DNA of 64,000 bases from Mycobacterium senriense (GTDB taxonomy: Bacteria > Actinomycetota > Actinomycetes > Mycobacteriales > Mycobacteriaceae). Of the stretch, positions 49,201 through 57,706 are shown in pieces. The translations under genes were made by a program, and so were the position numbers. The notes beneath the pieces were generated by a model. The model saw nothing but the letters and a program-made list of their open reading frames with translations. It did not search any database and was not told the origin of the DNA. How positions within the stretch are numbered: the first letter of the stretch is position 1; each line of letters begins with the position of its first letter. Location of the stretch: contig NZ_AP024828.1 in assembly GCF_019668465.1 (NCBI RefSeq), positions 4,836,001 to 4,900,000 on the forward strand, in the 5' to 3' direction.

Positions 49201-49446
49201 CACTGGACTGCGGCTGTCGGAGGCCGCGAACGCCCACTGACACTTCGAAGCTCGCGACGACGGCTGGACCAGAAATCATGCTTAGCCGTCAACATCCAGT
49301 CCTGCCACTGCGCCGACGCGTGAACGCTAACGTCAGCCCTGCCCAGCCGCGACCTCCGCCGAAACGGCAGCGTGCATGGTCGGCCCTAGGCAACAAACCT
49401 TGTCAGACAACGACACATCGCCGCGGATACCACGAAAGGGATTGCC

Positions 49447-49947
49447 GTGACACCTTCAATCCAGACGAACCGTCGTGACGTCGACCAGGTGCGCAGGTTC
49501 GTCGCCCCGGATAGCTTGCCGCAAAACCTGCAGAAAGTACTCGTCGACTTGATCGAGCTGCACCTCCAAGGCAAGCAAGCGCACTGGAATGTCGTCGGAA
49601 CAAACTTCCGAGACTTGCACCTGCAACTCGACAGCATCGTCGACACCGTGCGCGAAGCCAGTGACACGATCGCCGAACGTATGCGCGCCCTTGACGCAGT
49701 TCCCGACGGGCGCTCAGATACGGTCGCGCGCACGACCACCGTCCCCGCCGCGCCGCCAACCGAACTCAGCACCACCGAAACGGTGGACATGATGGCCGCT
49801 CGGGTCTACGCCGTTGTCGACACCGTCCGGACTGTGCATGACGAGGTCGATGCCGCCGATCCGTCAACTGCTGACCTGCTGCATGCCATCATCGACGCCC
49901 TCGAAAAGGAAGCGTGGATGCTCAAGTCCGAAAACTGCAAACTTTAA
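49447..49947 (+). CDS. dps: Dps-family ferritin-like protein
   Basis: The 166-residue four-helix protein contains the ferroxidase residues typical of Dps in QGKQAHWNVVGTNFRDLHLQLD and further acidic residues in DEVDAADPSTADLL. Twelve subunits store iron and protect DNA from peroxide. The start is a GTG at 49447 after a weak GAAAGG site. It is collinear with neither ferritin nor bacterioferritin, so Dps is preferred. Confidence 0.9.
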   Translation: MTPSIQTNRRDVDQVRRFVAPDSLPQNLQKVLVDLIELHLQGKQAHWNVVGTNFRDLHLQLDSIVDTVREASDTIAERMRALDAVPDGRSDTVARTTTVPAAPPTELSTTETVDMMAARVYAVVDTVRTVHDEVDAADPSTADLLHAIIDALEKEAWMLKSENCKL

Positions 49948-50030
49948 AGAGTTTTGGTGACCAGCCGACCCGTGACGACTGGTGCCTTCGCCGCCCGGCG
50001 GCCGACGTCCCGGGTGGATGGGAGGGGTCG

Positions 50031-51368
50031 GTGATCGACAGGGCAACACAGCACCAGCGGACGGCCTACCACGAGGACCGTACGGTCGGCACGCTTGAGC
50101 TGTTCTTCGACCTCGTCTACGTCTACGCGATGTCGGAGGTCACGACCCTGATGCTGGCGAATGTCTCGTGGACCGGATTCGGTCAAGGGGCGCTGGCACT
50201 GGCGGCGATCTGGTGGGCCTGGGAGAACTACGCCTGGCTGACCAACACCTTCGAGCACGCGGACCCGCCCGCGCGCATCCTGATCTACTTCGCGATGGCT
50301 GCGATGCTCATCGCGGCGACGGCGCTGCCGAACGCCTTTGGGAAAATGGCGCTGGTCTTCGCGACCGCCTACGTGTTCGTCCGGCTGCTTCATGTGGTGC
50401 TGCTACTCCGCACGACGCGCGGAGACGAGCAGCTCCGCACACCCACCCTCCAGCTGGTGCCCTACCTGCTGGCCGGCTCCGGGCTCATTGTCGTGGGAGC
50501 CTTCATGACGTCGCCTTACCGGGAGCTGCTATGGCTAGTGTCCGCGATAGTCGACCTCAGCGGGCCGCTCATAGCCGGGCGCGCCGGGTGGCGGGTGTCC
50601 CCAAGTTACTTCGTCGAGCGGCACGGTCTCATCGTGATCATCGCCCTCGGCGAGTCGATCGTGAGTGCGGGTGGGGGTGCGAAGGACAGCATCGGCCGGC
50701 CGCTGACCGCCGTCGCGGTGGTGACGGCGGTGCTTATCGCCGCCGGGATGTGGTGGACGTACTTCGAGCCGAGCCCCCGCGCCGCCGCGCGGCTGCGGCG
50801 GCTGAGCCCGGCTCGCCGGGCCCGTCACGCCCGCGACGCCTACAGCTATCTCCACCTGGTGCTGGTCACTGGCATCGTCTTCTTCGCCCTCGGCGTGTAC
50901 GAGGCCGTGGGACACCCGGACGCGCCGATGGACCCGCTGCCCGGTGTCGCCCTCAGCGGCGGCGTCGCATTGTTCTACCTCGGCGACGTCGCCTACCGGT
51001 GGCGCGACCACCGCAGGATCATGGTCGACCGGCTCGTGGCCGGGGGCGTTATGGCTGCGACCGTCCCACTCACCGTCCAAATTCACGCACTGACCACGCT
51101 GACCGTCTTGCTGCTCGTCTCCGCCGTGCGCGTCATCTGGGAGGTCCGGGGCGGGAACGACCCGCTGGGGGTGCCTCTCAGTTGGCGCCTTCGGCCCGGT
51201 CACGCCGGGATCCGGACGGGAGGGCGCAGCCGCGCCGCCACGTGGGCTGTTCGTCACGGCCCGCCCGGTCTGGCTTCCAGGTGGCGCCGCGGGGGCCCAG
51301 GTGGCCGACGACGACGTCGCCGAGGACTCTCCGATCCGCATCGCGTTGCCCGTCAGGGGAACCCGTGA
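50031..51368 (+). CDS. ltrA: LtrA-like membrane protein
   Basis: The 445-residue protein has about ten hydrophobic helices and the LtrA signature LELFFDLVYVYAMSEVT near the start and HGLIVIIALGESIVSAG in the middle. LtrA is named for low-temperature growth in Listeria; the transport substrate is not known. The GTG at 50031 has a GGAGGGG site; the last 80 residues are Arg/Gly-rich and may be an extension past the usual family end. Confidence 0.85.
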   Translation: MIDRATQHQRTAYHEDRTVGTLELFFDLVYVYAMSEVTTLMLANVSWTGFGQGALALAAIWWAWENYAWLTNTFEHADPPARILIYFAMAAMLIAATALPNAFGKMALVFATAYVFVRLLHVVLLLRTTRGDEQLRTPTLQLVPYLLAGSGLIVVGAFMTSPYRELLWLVSAIVDLSGPLIAGRAGWRVSPSYFVERHGLIVIIALGESIVSAGGGAKDSIGRPLTAVAVVTAVLIAAGMWWTYFEPSPRAAARLRRLSPARRARHARDAYSYLHLVLVTGIVFFALGVYEAVGHPDAPMDPLPGVALSGGVALFYLGDVAYRWRDHRRIMVDRLVAGGVMAATVPLTVQIHALTTLTVLLLVSAVRVIWEVRGGNDPLGVPLSWRLRPGHAGIRTGGRSRAATWAVRHGPPGLASRWRRGGPGGRRRRRRGLSDPHRVARQGNP

Positions 51369-51439
51369 CGCACTGTCTAAGTCCCGCCAGGGGGCGATCG
51401 ACCGCCCGGCGGGTCGAGTCTGCACCCGCGGCGCAGAGA

Positions 51440-51760
51440 AAGTCGCCGCGCGCGCGGTGGACATAGACCCCGCTGCGACCCAACGGCTCTGTCAGCAATG
51501 GAGACAGTGGGATCCCGGCGTTGCACTAAAGGTGCTGCCAAGCCCGCACCGCAATCTCATCGAAGCTACGGTTAGTTTCGTTGAAGTACTGATACACCGG
51601 GGCCGCCATGTCACGGTCCTGCTAGCCCGAGTCGAGCCCAGGCGCCGACGCTACCGATTCCTACACAATCAACGCGGCCCGGGCCCGACCCTCGCCGCTG
51701 CACTCCGCGCACGCACCGATGCCGTCGTCGCCACCGTTGCAGCGCGAGTCGACTTAACTG
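51440..51760 (+). pseudogene. C-terminal remnant of an amino-acid-permease-like gene
   Basis: The frame reads RLCQQWRQWDPGVALKVLPSPHRNLIEATVSFVEVL, then RGRHVTVLLARVEPRRRRYRFLHNQRG and ARTDAVVATVAARV. This follows the pattern of the soluble C-terminal tail of APC-type permeases (PSPYR near LESPYR, then VTVVIPE and LLHNQ). The membrane part is absent. The call is by pattern resemblance only. Confidence 0.4.
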
Positions 51761-51762
51761 CA

Positions 51763-52060
51763 GGCTCTGCTCGACGAATTCGCCACCTACTACACAACCA
51801 CCCGGCCCCACCGCGCCGTGGACAGACGCACACCCAACCACGGCCGCCGCACTACCGGGTCCGCCACGACACAATCGACGCCGCCAACGTCATCACCGCG
51901 CGCTACAACCGCCGCCTGCACCACCGGACTGTCCAAACACCGCAGCGGCACCCATGTCATCATGCTGACCAACAACCTCGAATCCGCGTCCTGAACTGCG
52001 ACACCGACCAGCTCATCCGCAAAGTCACACATGATTGGAAAAGCCCCGAAAACCGGCTAG
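51763..52060 (+). pseudogene. IS481-type transposase C-terminal remnant
   Basis: Several frames give the end of an integrase-core transposase: LLDEFATYYTTTRPHRAVDRRTP, then YRVRHDTIDAANVITARYNRRLHH, RSGTHVIMLTNNLE and IRVLNCDTDQLIRKVTHD. At least two frameshifts interrupt it and the catalytic DDE part is missing. It ends about 55 bp before the tRNA fragment. Confidence 0.65.
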
Positions 52061-52115
52061 GTGTAGACCACGTCTCGGGAACACCTGTCAACGATGTCCC
52101 GAGAAATGACCTGTT

Positions 52116-52158
52116 GTCGGGCTGACAGGATTTGAACCTGCGACCACTTGACCCCCAG
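52116..52158 (-). tRNA. 3' part of tRNA-Pro(GGG), attachment site
   Basis: Read on the minus strand it contains the anticodon loop with GGG, the 3' anticodon stem TCAAG, the variable loop, a full T-arm (GCAGG-TTCAAAT-CCTGT) and the acceptor strand CAGCCCG plus discriminator. The 5' half is missing; sequence to the right is unrelated. Such a partial tRNA is what remains at one end after integration of an element into a tRNA gene. The intact gene is expected at the other end, beyond 64000. Confidence 0.75.
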
Positions 52159-52419
52159 GCTTAACGGCGGTATACGCAGGCGTCCGCGAATGTGTGCTAT
52201 ATCCCTTGTGGCACAGCGAGTTACCACACGTAGACACAGCCGCGGACGAACACGGAAAGCCGCGGTCAAATCGACCTAATGACGGTATGAATGGCGGTAC
52301 GGACCGCGCATTCCCTTCCCGCCCGAGCCAGACGGCCCGCGTTAACGAGTGACGGCCCCGTCGGTACGACACGGGTGTCCTATGGACCGAAACTAAGGCA
52401 TCTTGTCGGATCCGGCCGG

Positions 52420-52432
52420 TATATTTTCCGGT
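52420..52432 (+). promoter_or_regulatory. -10 box of a leaderless start (gene at 52433)
   Basis: TATATT at 52420-52425 is followed by 7 nt and the ATG at 52433. This supports the ATG over an upstream TTG at 52403 as the start and predicts transcription beginning at or next to the start codon. Confidence 0.55.
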
Positions 52433-53053
52433 ATGTTTTCAGCCCCCTATCCCACCGACGACGAAGTTGTTGCCGAACTTGGCGACAAATTCCTCGATTC
52501 TCTGGTCGCCGCCGTGCGTGGTGCCCGTAACGACCTCAACGACATGCGCGGGTGGCGTCCAGGATGGTTTCCCACCATGCATGCGCGCTGCCTCTCCAAC
52601 CTCATCCATGATCGGATGTGGGCGCATCTGGTCACTCTCATCGACAGCGACGCCGACGCCAACATCATCGAGGTGGGCCCTACCCGCGAAATCGCGCTCG
52701 GCATCCACCTTCGGCTGAGGATCAAGCGACATCTTGCCGGCGACCGCATCAGCACGTACCCGACCCGGACGGCCATCGAGTTCTGGCGGCAGAACACCGA
52801 CACGCTGCCTGGCCTCGAAGAGGTACGCATCGCCGTCGGCTACCGCTGGGATCGGGAACTCCGCGAGATCGAAGCACCCGTGGTGTCGCTCCGGGACGGA
52901 AAAGATAACGTCATCTGGGCCATCGAGCTGAGCGAACCCGCCGAGGGCGAGAAGGTGTCGTGGAAGCCGATCGAACCGACGTTGCCGACCATCGACCTGG
53001 GTGACCTCGCGAGCGATGCTGAGGACGATGAGGGAGAAGCGAGTACGTCATGA
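52433..53053 (+). CDS. Unknown protein paired with ImmA/IrrE
   Basis: The 206-residue protein is soluble and mixed alpha/beta with an acidic C-terminus (DLASDAEDDEGEA). Blocks such as NDLNDMRGWRPGWFP, LSNLIHDRMWAHL and TAIEFWRQNTDTLPGLEEVRIAVGYRW are not from a family I recognise. It is translationally coupled to the XRE-ImmA gene (ATGA overlap). Toxins often occupy this place next to ImmA-domain antitoxins; this is an inference from position. It is the first cargo gene after the attachment site. Confidence 0.65.
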   Translation: MFSAPYPTDDEVVAELGDKFLDSLVAAVRGARNDLNDMRGWRPGWFPTMHARCLSNLIHDRMWAHLVTLIDSDADANIIEVGPTREIALGIHLRLRIKRHLAGDRISTYPTRTAIEFWRQNTDTLPGLEEVRIAVGYRWDRELREIEAPVVSLRDGKDNVIWAIELSEPAEGEKVSWKPIEPTLPTIDLGDLASDAEDDEGEASTS

Positions 53054-54093
53054 GCGGGCTGGGAGATGTGCTCGCGATCGCTCGGAAGGCGCGGGGACTC
53101 ACCCAAGCGGAGCTGGCAGACATGGTGGGTACCACGCAACCCACCATCAATCGCTACGAGGCCGGTGACCGCGCCCCAGAGCCAGAGACGGTGGCAGCAT
53201 TGGCGCAGGCGCTGGGAGTTACGGAGCAACTCCTTATACATGGCAACCGCTTTCGCGGAGCCTTGGCCGTGGACGCCCATATGCGTCGGCAGAAAACCAC
53301 GAAGGCGTCTCTGTGGCGCCAGATGGAAGCACGGCTGAACCTGCTTCGGGTTCACGCGTCGTTTCTGTTCGAGGAAATCTCGATGATGAGCGATCAGCAC
53401 GTACCAACGTTCGACCCAGACGATGTGCCCGCGCAGCATGCCGCGCGACTGATTCGCGCACAGTGGAGGATGCCCTTGGGCCCCGTCGTCAACCTCACGC
53501 GATGGCTTGAGAGCGCCGGCGTGCTGGTGTTCGAGGAGGACTTCGGCACTCACCGGATCGACGGTCTTTCCCAATGGGTCGGCGACCATCCCGTGATGTT
53601 GATCAATGCCAATGCTGCGCCAGACCGCAAGCGGCTCACCAAAGCTCATGAGCTTGGCCATTTGGTGCTGCACTCGAATATCGCTACCGAGGATATGGAA
53701 GCTGAAGCCAACCGCTTCGCGGCCGAGCTGTTGATGCCGCTCGACGAGATTCGGCCAGAGCTTCGCAAGGTGGACCTGGGAACTCTTGCCGCGCTCAAGC
53801 GCGAATGGGGTGTGTCGATGCAGGCGCTCCTTGAGCGGGCGCACGGCTTGAAGACGGTCACGCCGGAAGCCCGGACGCGCTTCTACAAGATGATGAACGC
53901 GAAAGGGTGGAAGACGAAGGAACCGGGCAGCGAGTTCATCCCCGACGAAAGACCCGAGTTCCCAACGCGGATTGGCGATGCGCTCACGGCCAAAGGCTTC
54001 TCCGAGGAGCGGATCGCCGAGATCGCCGGCGCGGCGACGCCGGCGGACAATCCGTTCAGGGCTGCACCGACCAGCCGACTTCGCGCGTTGTAA
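53050..54093 (+). CDS. XRE regulator fused to ImmA/IrrE metallopeptidase
   Basis: The 347-residue protein has an XRE helix-turn-helix (about 8-60: LTQAELADMVGTTQPTINRYEAGDR) and an ImmA/IrrE zinc peptidase with HELGH at 200-204 and a following glutamate segment EAEANRFAAELLMP. Such proteins cleave or inactivate repressors or act as antitoxins. It overlaps the upstream gene by 4 bp and probably regulates their shared promoter. Confidence 0.92.
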   Translation: MSGLGDVLAIARKARGLTQAELADMVGTTQPTINRYEAGDRAPEPETVAALAQALGVTEQLLIHGNRFRGALAVDAHMRRQKTTKASLWRQMEARLNLLRVHASFLFEEISMMSDQHVPTFDPDDVPAQHAARLIRAQWRMPLGPVVNLTRWLESAGVLVFEEDFGTHRIDGLSQWVGDHPVMLINANAAPDRKRLTKAHELGHLVLHSNIATEDMEAEANRFAAELLMPLDEIRPELRKVDLGTLAALKREWGVSMQALLERAHGLKTVTPEARTRFYKMMNAKGWKTKEPGSEFIPDERPEFPTRIGDALTAKGFSEERIAEIAGAATPADNPFRAAPTSRLRAL

Positions 54094-54404
54094 AGCGCCG
54101 GAATCGGCCGGATCACGATGGACGCACGTCGCTCATACCTGGCGTTCACTGCTGCTCGCTTCCCGCAGTCCATCGTCGAGATAACCGGGCTGACGGCGCC
54201 GACATTCTGAGGAGCGCAGCGACAGGACGAGACGGGCAAACACCCCCAGAACTCCGGTCGGTTTCGCAACCTACGGGGATCGCGTGGATCGGAGCCCGAT
54301 ATGAGCACCGTGCGGCGCGTGAGCTTGCTTATGCGACGTGCCCTTCGACCGCCTTGTATTGGCCGGGCCTAGACACCTAGCAATTTCGTATTACACTTGT
54401 CGGC
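54094..54404. other. Short gene-free stretch before the toxin-hsdR unit
   Basis: This 311-bp stretch has no supported gene. Its right end carries the -10 box for the next gene. No repeat or RNA gene is recognised. Confidence 0.4.
54392..54404 (+). promoter_or_regulatory. -10 box of a leaderless start (toxin gene)
   Basis: TACACT at 54392-54397 is followed by 7 nt and the GTG at 54405. No ribosome site is visible between them, which fits a leaderless transcript. Confidence 0.55.
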
Positions 54405-54662
54405 GTGCTTCGAATCGAAAAGACTGCGTTGAAGCACGGCTGTTCGCGGGAGGCGATCTCGCACGCCTACGACCTTTACCAGTACGAAGACGTGATTGAT
54501 CCCGATTCCGAACCACCAAAGATCCTCACCATCGGACCCGATGCCGCTGGCAACATCCTCGAGCTGGTCGGCGGTGAGCAGTCCAACGGCGACCACAAGG
54601 TCTGGCATGCGATGAAATGCCGGCCGCAATACCTAGCCCTGCTCCCGGGTGTCGGGAGGTGA
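54405..54662 (+). CDS. BrnT/DUF4258-like putative toxin
   Basis: The 85-residue protein starts MLRIEKTALKHGCSREAISHAYD and continues ILTIGPDAAGNILELVGGE, then KVWHAMKCRPQYLALLP, the pattern of small RelE/BrnT-like toxins common in mycobacteria next to CopG-type antitoxins. The likely catalytic His/Arg/Tyr residues are near the C-terminus. The partner antitoxin is not a separate gene: the ribbon-helix-helix units are the N-terminus of the HsdR protein that begins 2 bp downstream. Confidence 0.7.
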   Translation: MLRIEKTALKHGCSREAISHAYDLYQYEDVIDPDSEPPKILTIGPDAAGNILELVGGEQSNGDHKVWHAMKCRPQYLALLPGVGR

Positions 54663-54663
54663 G

Positions 54664-57621
54664 ATGGAACACGACGAACAGACGCACGAAATGAAAGGCG
54701 GACGCGTACTAACCGACGCGGACCTCGAGGCGTTGGCCAACGAGGCCGAGCGTGGTTACGACCCCGCTCAGTTCGCCCGGAGCCCTGGCCGCCCTGGCCG
54801 CCCGCGAATGGGCTCGGCACCTGCAGCCGTGCTGCCTGTTCGGCTGCATCCGGATCTCGACGCGGCGGTCAAACGCCGAGCGGCGATTGAGCGCACCTCG
54901 GTCAGTGAGCTCGTGCGTGAGGCGGTAAGGCTCTATCTGAAGAGAGAGGTATCGACGCCAGCGTTCGTCAGCTCGGTGGATCTCGAGGCGCTTGCAGATG
55001 AAGCCGAAGCCGGGTACCCAGTCTCCGCGATAAGCCGCAAACCGCGCGCTCGGCCTCGGGCGGAGGTCGTGCCTGTGCGCGTGCCGCCCGAACTCAAGGT
55101 GGCATTGGAGTCGCGGGCCGAGGCCGAGGCGACCTCGGTAAGCGAAATCGTTCGCGCGGCTCTTCGGGCGATACTTGGCGACCCGGACCCTGACCCGCCG
55201 CCTGCGGCGCCGGCGCGGCCTCGCGTTTGGGGACCCACCGAGGCGGACACTTGCCGCGATTACGTCGTGCCGAAGTTGAAAGAGGCCGGTTGGAGCGATG
55301 ACCAGATCATCGAGCAATACCGCGTCACCGACGGCCGGATCATCAAAGTCGGTTCCAAGCACCGGCGTGCCGAAGCGCTGCGCGCGGACTATGTCCTTGA
55401 GTATCGGCCTGGAGTCCCGATCGGCGTAGTTGAGGCCAAACGCGAATACTCGACGCCGGGTCAGGGCATGCAACAGGCGAAGAACTACGCGCAACTGCTC
55501 GACGTACCATTCGCCTATGCGACGAATGGCTTGTCTATCGTCGAAAACGACTCCAATACCGGCATAGAGAGGGCAAACCTCCCCTCGTTCCCGTCGCCGG
55601 ATACTTTGTGGGGGCGCTACCGGGAGTGGAAGGGCATCCGCGACGATACGGTTTCCGATGGTCTTCTGTTCCCATTTAACCGAGCGCTTCACAACTCCGA
55701 CGGGACCATCAAGGAGCCGCGCTACTACCAGCGGGTTGCAATCAACCGCTCCATCGAAGCGATCCTCGGCGGTCGGAAGCGCCTCTTGCTCACAATGGCG
55801 ACTGGTACTGGCAAGACTTTCGTGTCAATGCAGATCGTCTGGAAGCTGTGGAATAGCGGGTGGATTCGTGGCCGGCGCCCGCGGATTCTGTACTTGGCAG
55901 ATCGAAATGTCCTTATCGACCAGCCGATTGAGCGGGAGTTCAAGCCCGCATTCGGCGCGGACGCGGGATCGCCAATCTGGAAGCTGCGCGGCTCCGCAAA
56001 GGCGGGGCGCGAGATCTACTTCGGCCTATACCAGCAGCTTGCCGACGGCGGTGTTGAGCCGAACGGGATGTTCCGGCAGTTCGCGCCTGACTTCTTCGAC
56101 CTGATCATCGTCGATGAGTGCCACCGGGGCAGCGCCCGGGCGGAGTCGTCCTGGCGGGCAATCCTTAACCATTTCCGTCCGGCGACTCAGCTGGGAATGA
56201 CTGCCACTCCGAAGCGGGACGAGACCGCCGACACATATGCCTATTTCGGCGGCGCCCCGCTTTTCCAGTACTCCCTCGCGCAGGGCATCGAGGACGGTTT
56301 CCTTGCTCCATACAGCGTGCGCCGTGTGGTGCTCAGCCCGGACGCACATGGATGGTCTCCTGAACCAGGCCAGCTAGACCTTTTCGGTAAGGAGATCCCA
56401 GCGGGGCTCTACACCACCAAGGACTTCGAGAGGGTTGTCTCGCTGCTAAGTCGCACTGAGGCCGCGGCCAAGCACCTGACGAACTACCTGCGCGGAACGG
56501 ACCGTTTCGCCAAGACGATTGTCTTCTGCGCCAACCAAGTGCATGCCGACCAAATGCGTCGAGCCCTGCACAACGCTAACTCCGACATCACACCGCAACA
56601 CCAGGACTACGTCGTGCGAATCGTCAGCGACGAGAAGAAGGTGGGTCAAGGTCACCTCAGCAGGTTCACCGACACCGATTCTCAATTCCCGGTCATTGCG
56701 ACAACATCAGAGCTTCTGTCGACGGGCGTCGATGCGCCCACTGTGCGCAACGTCGTGCTGTTTCGGCCAATCGGGTCGATGGCGCTGTTCAAGCAGATGA
56801 TTGGCCGTGGCACCCGGTTGTTTCCGGACGACGACAAGCTTTCCTTCGACATCATCGACTACTCGGGGGCGAGCGCACTGTTCAGTGACCCGGAATTCGA
56901 CGGCCCACCTGAACAAGTCGTCCGCGAGGAGATCGACGACGAGGGAAGTGTCGTGGAGGACGTCGTTATCGAGAAGCCTAAGCTGCTGGTCGAGTCGCCA
57001 CCGGTAGACCAAGAAGCCGACGTCGATCCCGATGATCTACCAGAGCCACGTGCGAGGTTCTACGTCGACGACGTCGAGGTGTATGTGACGGCGGAAGCCG
57101 CATACGAACTTGACCCGCAGACGAATCGGCTCCGGCTCGTCGAGTACCGCGACCTCGTGACTCAGACGGTTCGATCCCTATTTCCCAGCGCGAACGAGCT
57201 GCGGGCCAAATGGGCGAACCGGGTTAGCCGCCGCGAAGTTGTCAATGCGCTCGCCGCGCGCGGGGTTGACGCGGAGGAGTTGGCGGAGCGTGCAGGCCTC
57301 GCCGCCGCGGATCCCATTGATGTCCTTGTCCACCTTGCCTGGAACCAGCCATTGGCCACCCGAGTTGACCGCGCGCGCCGAGTCCGCAAGGAGCATGCGG
57401 ACTTTTTCGCGGCGTTCCAGCCCGCCGCCCGCGAGGTGCTCGACTTCCTGCTCGAAAAGTACGCCGAGTACGGCATTTCCGAGCTGGAGGATCCCGCAGT
57501 GCTCCAGGTGCAGCCGTTCTCGAACCTTGGCACGCCCGTGGAGATAGCCCGCCGCTTTGGGTCGGTCGCTGAGCTTCGGGATGCACAGGCCAAGCTTGGA
57601 GAACTAGTTTATGTGGCTTGA
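54664..57621 (+). CDS. hsdR: Type I restriction HsdR with N-terminal tandem antitoxin-like domains
   Basis: The 985-residue protein has two antitoxin-like units: residues 16-92 (LTDADLEALANEAERGYD; VRLHPDLDAAVKRRAAIERTSVSELVREA) and about 104-171 (VDLEALADEAEAGY; VRVPPELKVALESRAEAEATSVSEIVRAA), each ending in a ribbon-helix-helix. A Pro-rich linker leads to a standard HsdR: PD-ExK nuclease (D242, E257, K259), Walker A ATGTGKT (379-385), DECH (484-487), TATP (513-516), QMIGRGTRL and an EcoEI-type C-terminus. A GGGAGG site precedes the ATG at 54664. It restricts unmodified DNA by translocation. No stop or frame break lies between the parts. Confidence 0.93.
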   Translation: MEHDEQTHEMKGGRVLTDADLEALANEAERGYDPAQFARSPGRPGRPRMGSAPAAVLPVRLHPDLDAAVKRRAAIERTSVSELVREAVRLYLKREVSTPAFVSSVDLEALADEAEAGYPVSAISRKPRARPRAEVVPVRVPPELKVALESRAEAEATSVSEIVRAALRAILGDPDPDPPPAAPARPRVWGPTEADTCRDYVVPKLKEAGWSDDQIIEQYRVTDGRIIKVGSKHRRAEALRADYVLEYRPGVPIGVVEAKREYSTPGQGMQQAKNYAQLLDVPFAYATNGLSIVENDSNTGIERANLPSFPSPDTLWGRYREWKGIRDDTVSDGLLFPFNRALHNSDGTIKEPRYYQRVAINRSIEAILGGRKRLLLTMATGTGKTFVSMQIVWKLWNSGWIRGRRPRILYLADRNVLIDQPIEREFKPAFGADAGSPIWKLRGSAKAGREIYFGLYQQLADGGVEPNGMFRQFAPDFFDLIIVDECHRGSARAESSWRAILNHFRPATQLGMTATPKRDETADTYAYFGGAPLFQYSLAQGIEDGFLAPYSVRRVVLSPDAHGWSPEPGQLDLFGKEIPAGLYTTKDFERVVSLLSRTEAAAKHLTNYLRGTDRFAKTIVFCANQVHADQMRRALHNANSDITPQHQDYVVRIVSDEKKVGQGHLSRFTDTDSQFPVIATTSELLSTGVDAPTVRNVVLFRPIGSMALFKQMIGRGTRLFPDDDKLSFDIIDYSGASALFSDPEFDGPPEQVVREEIDDEGSVVEDVVIEKPKLLVESPPVDQEADVDPDDLPEPRARFYVDDVEVYVTAEAAYELDPQTNRLRLVEYRDLVTQTVRSLFPSANELRAKWANRVSRREVVNALAARGVDAEELAERAGLAAADPIDVLVHLAWNQPLATRVDRARRVRKEHADFFAAFQPAAREVLDFLLEKYAEYGISELEDPAVLQVQPFSNLGTPVEIARRFGSVAELRDAQAKLGELVYVA

Positions 57622-57635
57622 TCTCTAGATAAACT

Positions 57636-57695
57636 TTAGTTTGAGATCATGCTGAGCACTGAAACTCAAGCTACGATATAGTTTCAGTTCATGCT
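57636..57695 (+). promoter_or_regulatory. Direct repeats before abiEi, likely AbiEi operator
   Basis: TTAGTTTGAGATCATGCT (57636-57653) and ATAGTTTCAGTTCATGCT (57678-57695) agree at 15 of 18 positions, 42 bp apart, and inverted AAACT/AGTTT pairs lie around them. AbiEi antitoxins repress their own promoter by binding repeats near the start, so this is the probable operator. Confidence 0.55.
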
Positions 57696-57706
57696 AGGAT
57701 TGCCTG
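57695..57706 (+). promoter_or_regulatory. -10 box of a leaderless start (abiEi)
   Basis: TAGGAT at 57695-57700 is followed by 6 nt and the GTG at 57707. It directly follows the second operator repeat, so bound AbiEi would block the promoter. Confidence 0.5.

Noticed and set aside
50168..51466. 432-codon plus-strand frame and a 309-codon minus frame over ltrA
   Set aside because: Both are rich in Arg, Ala and Pro, have no membrane pattern and are shadows of the LtrA frame with its hydrophobic helices.
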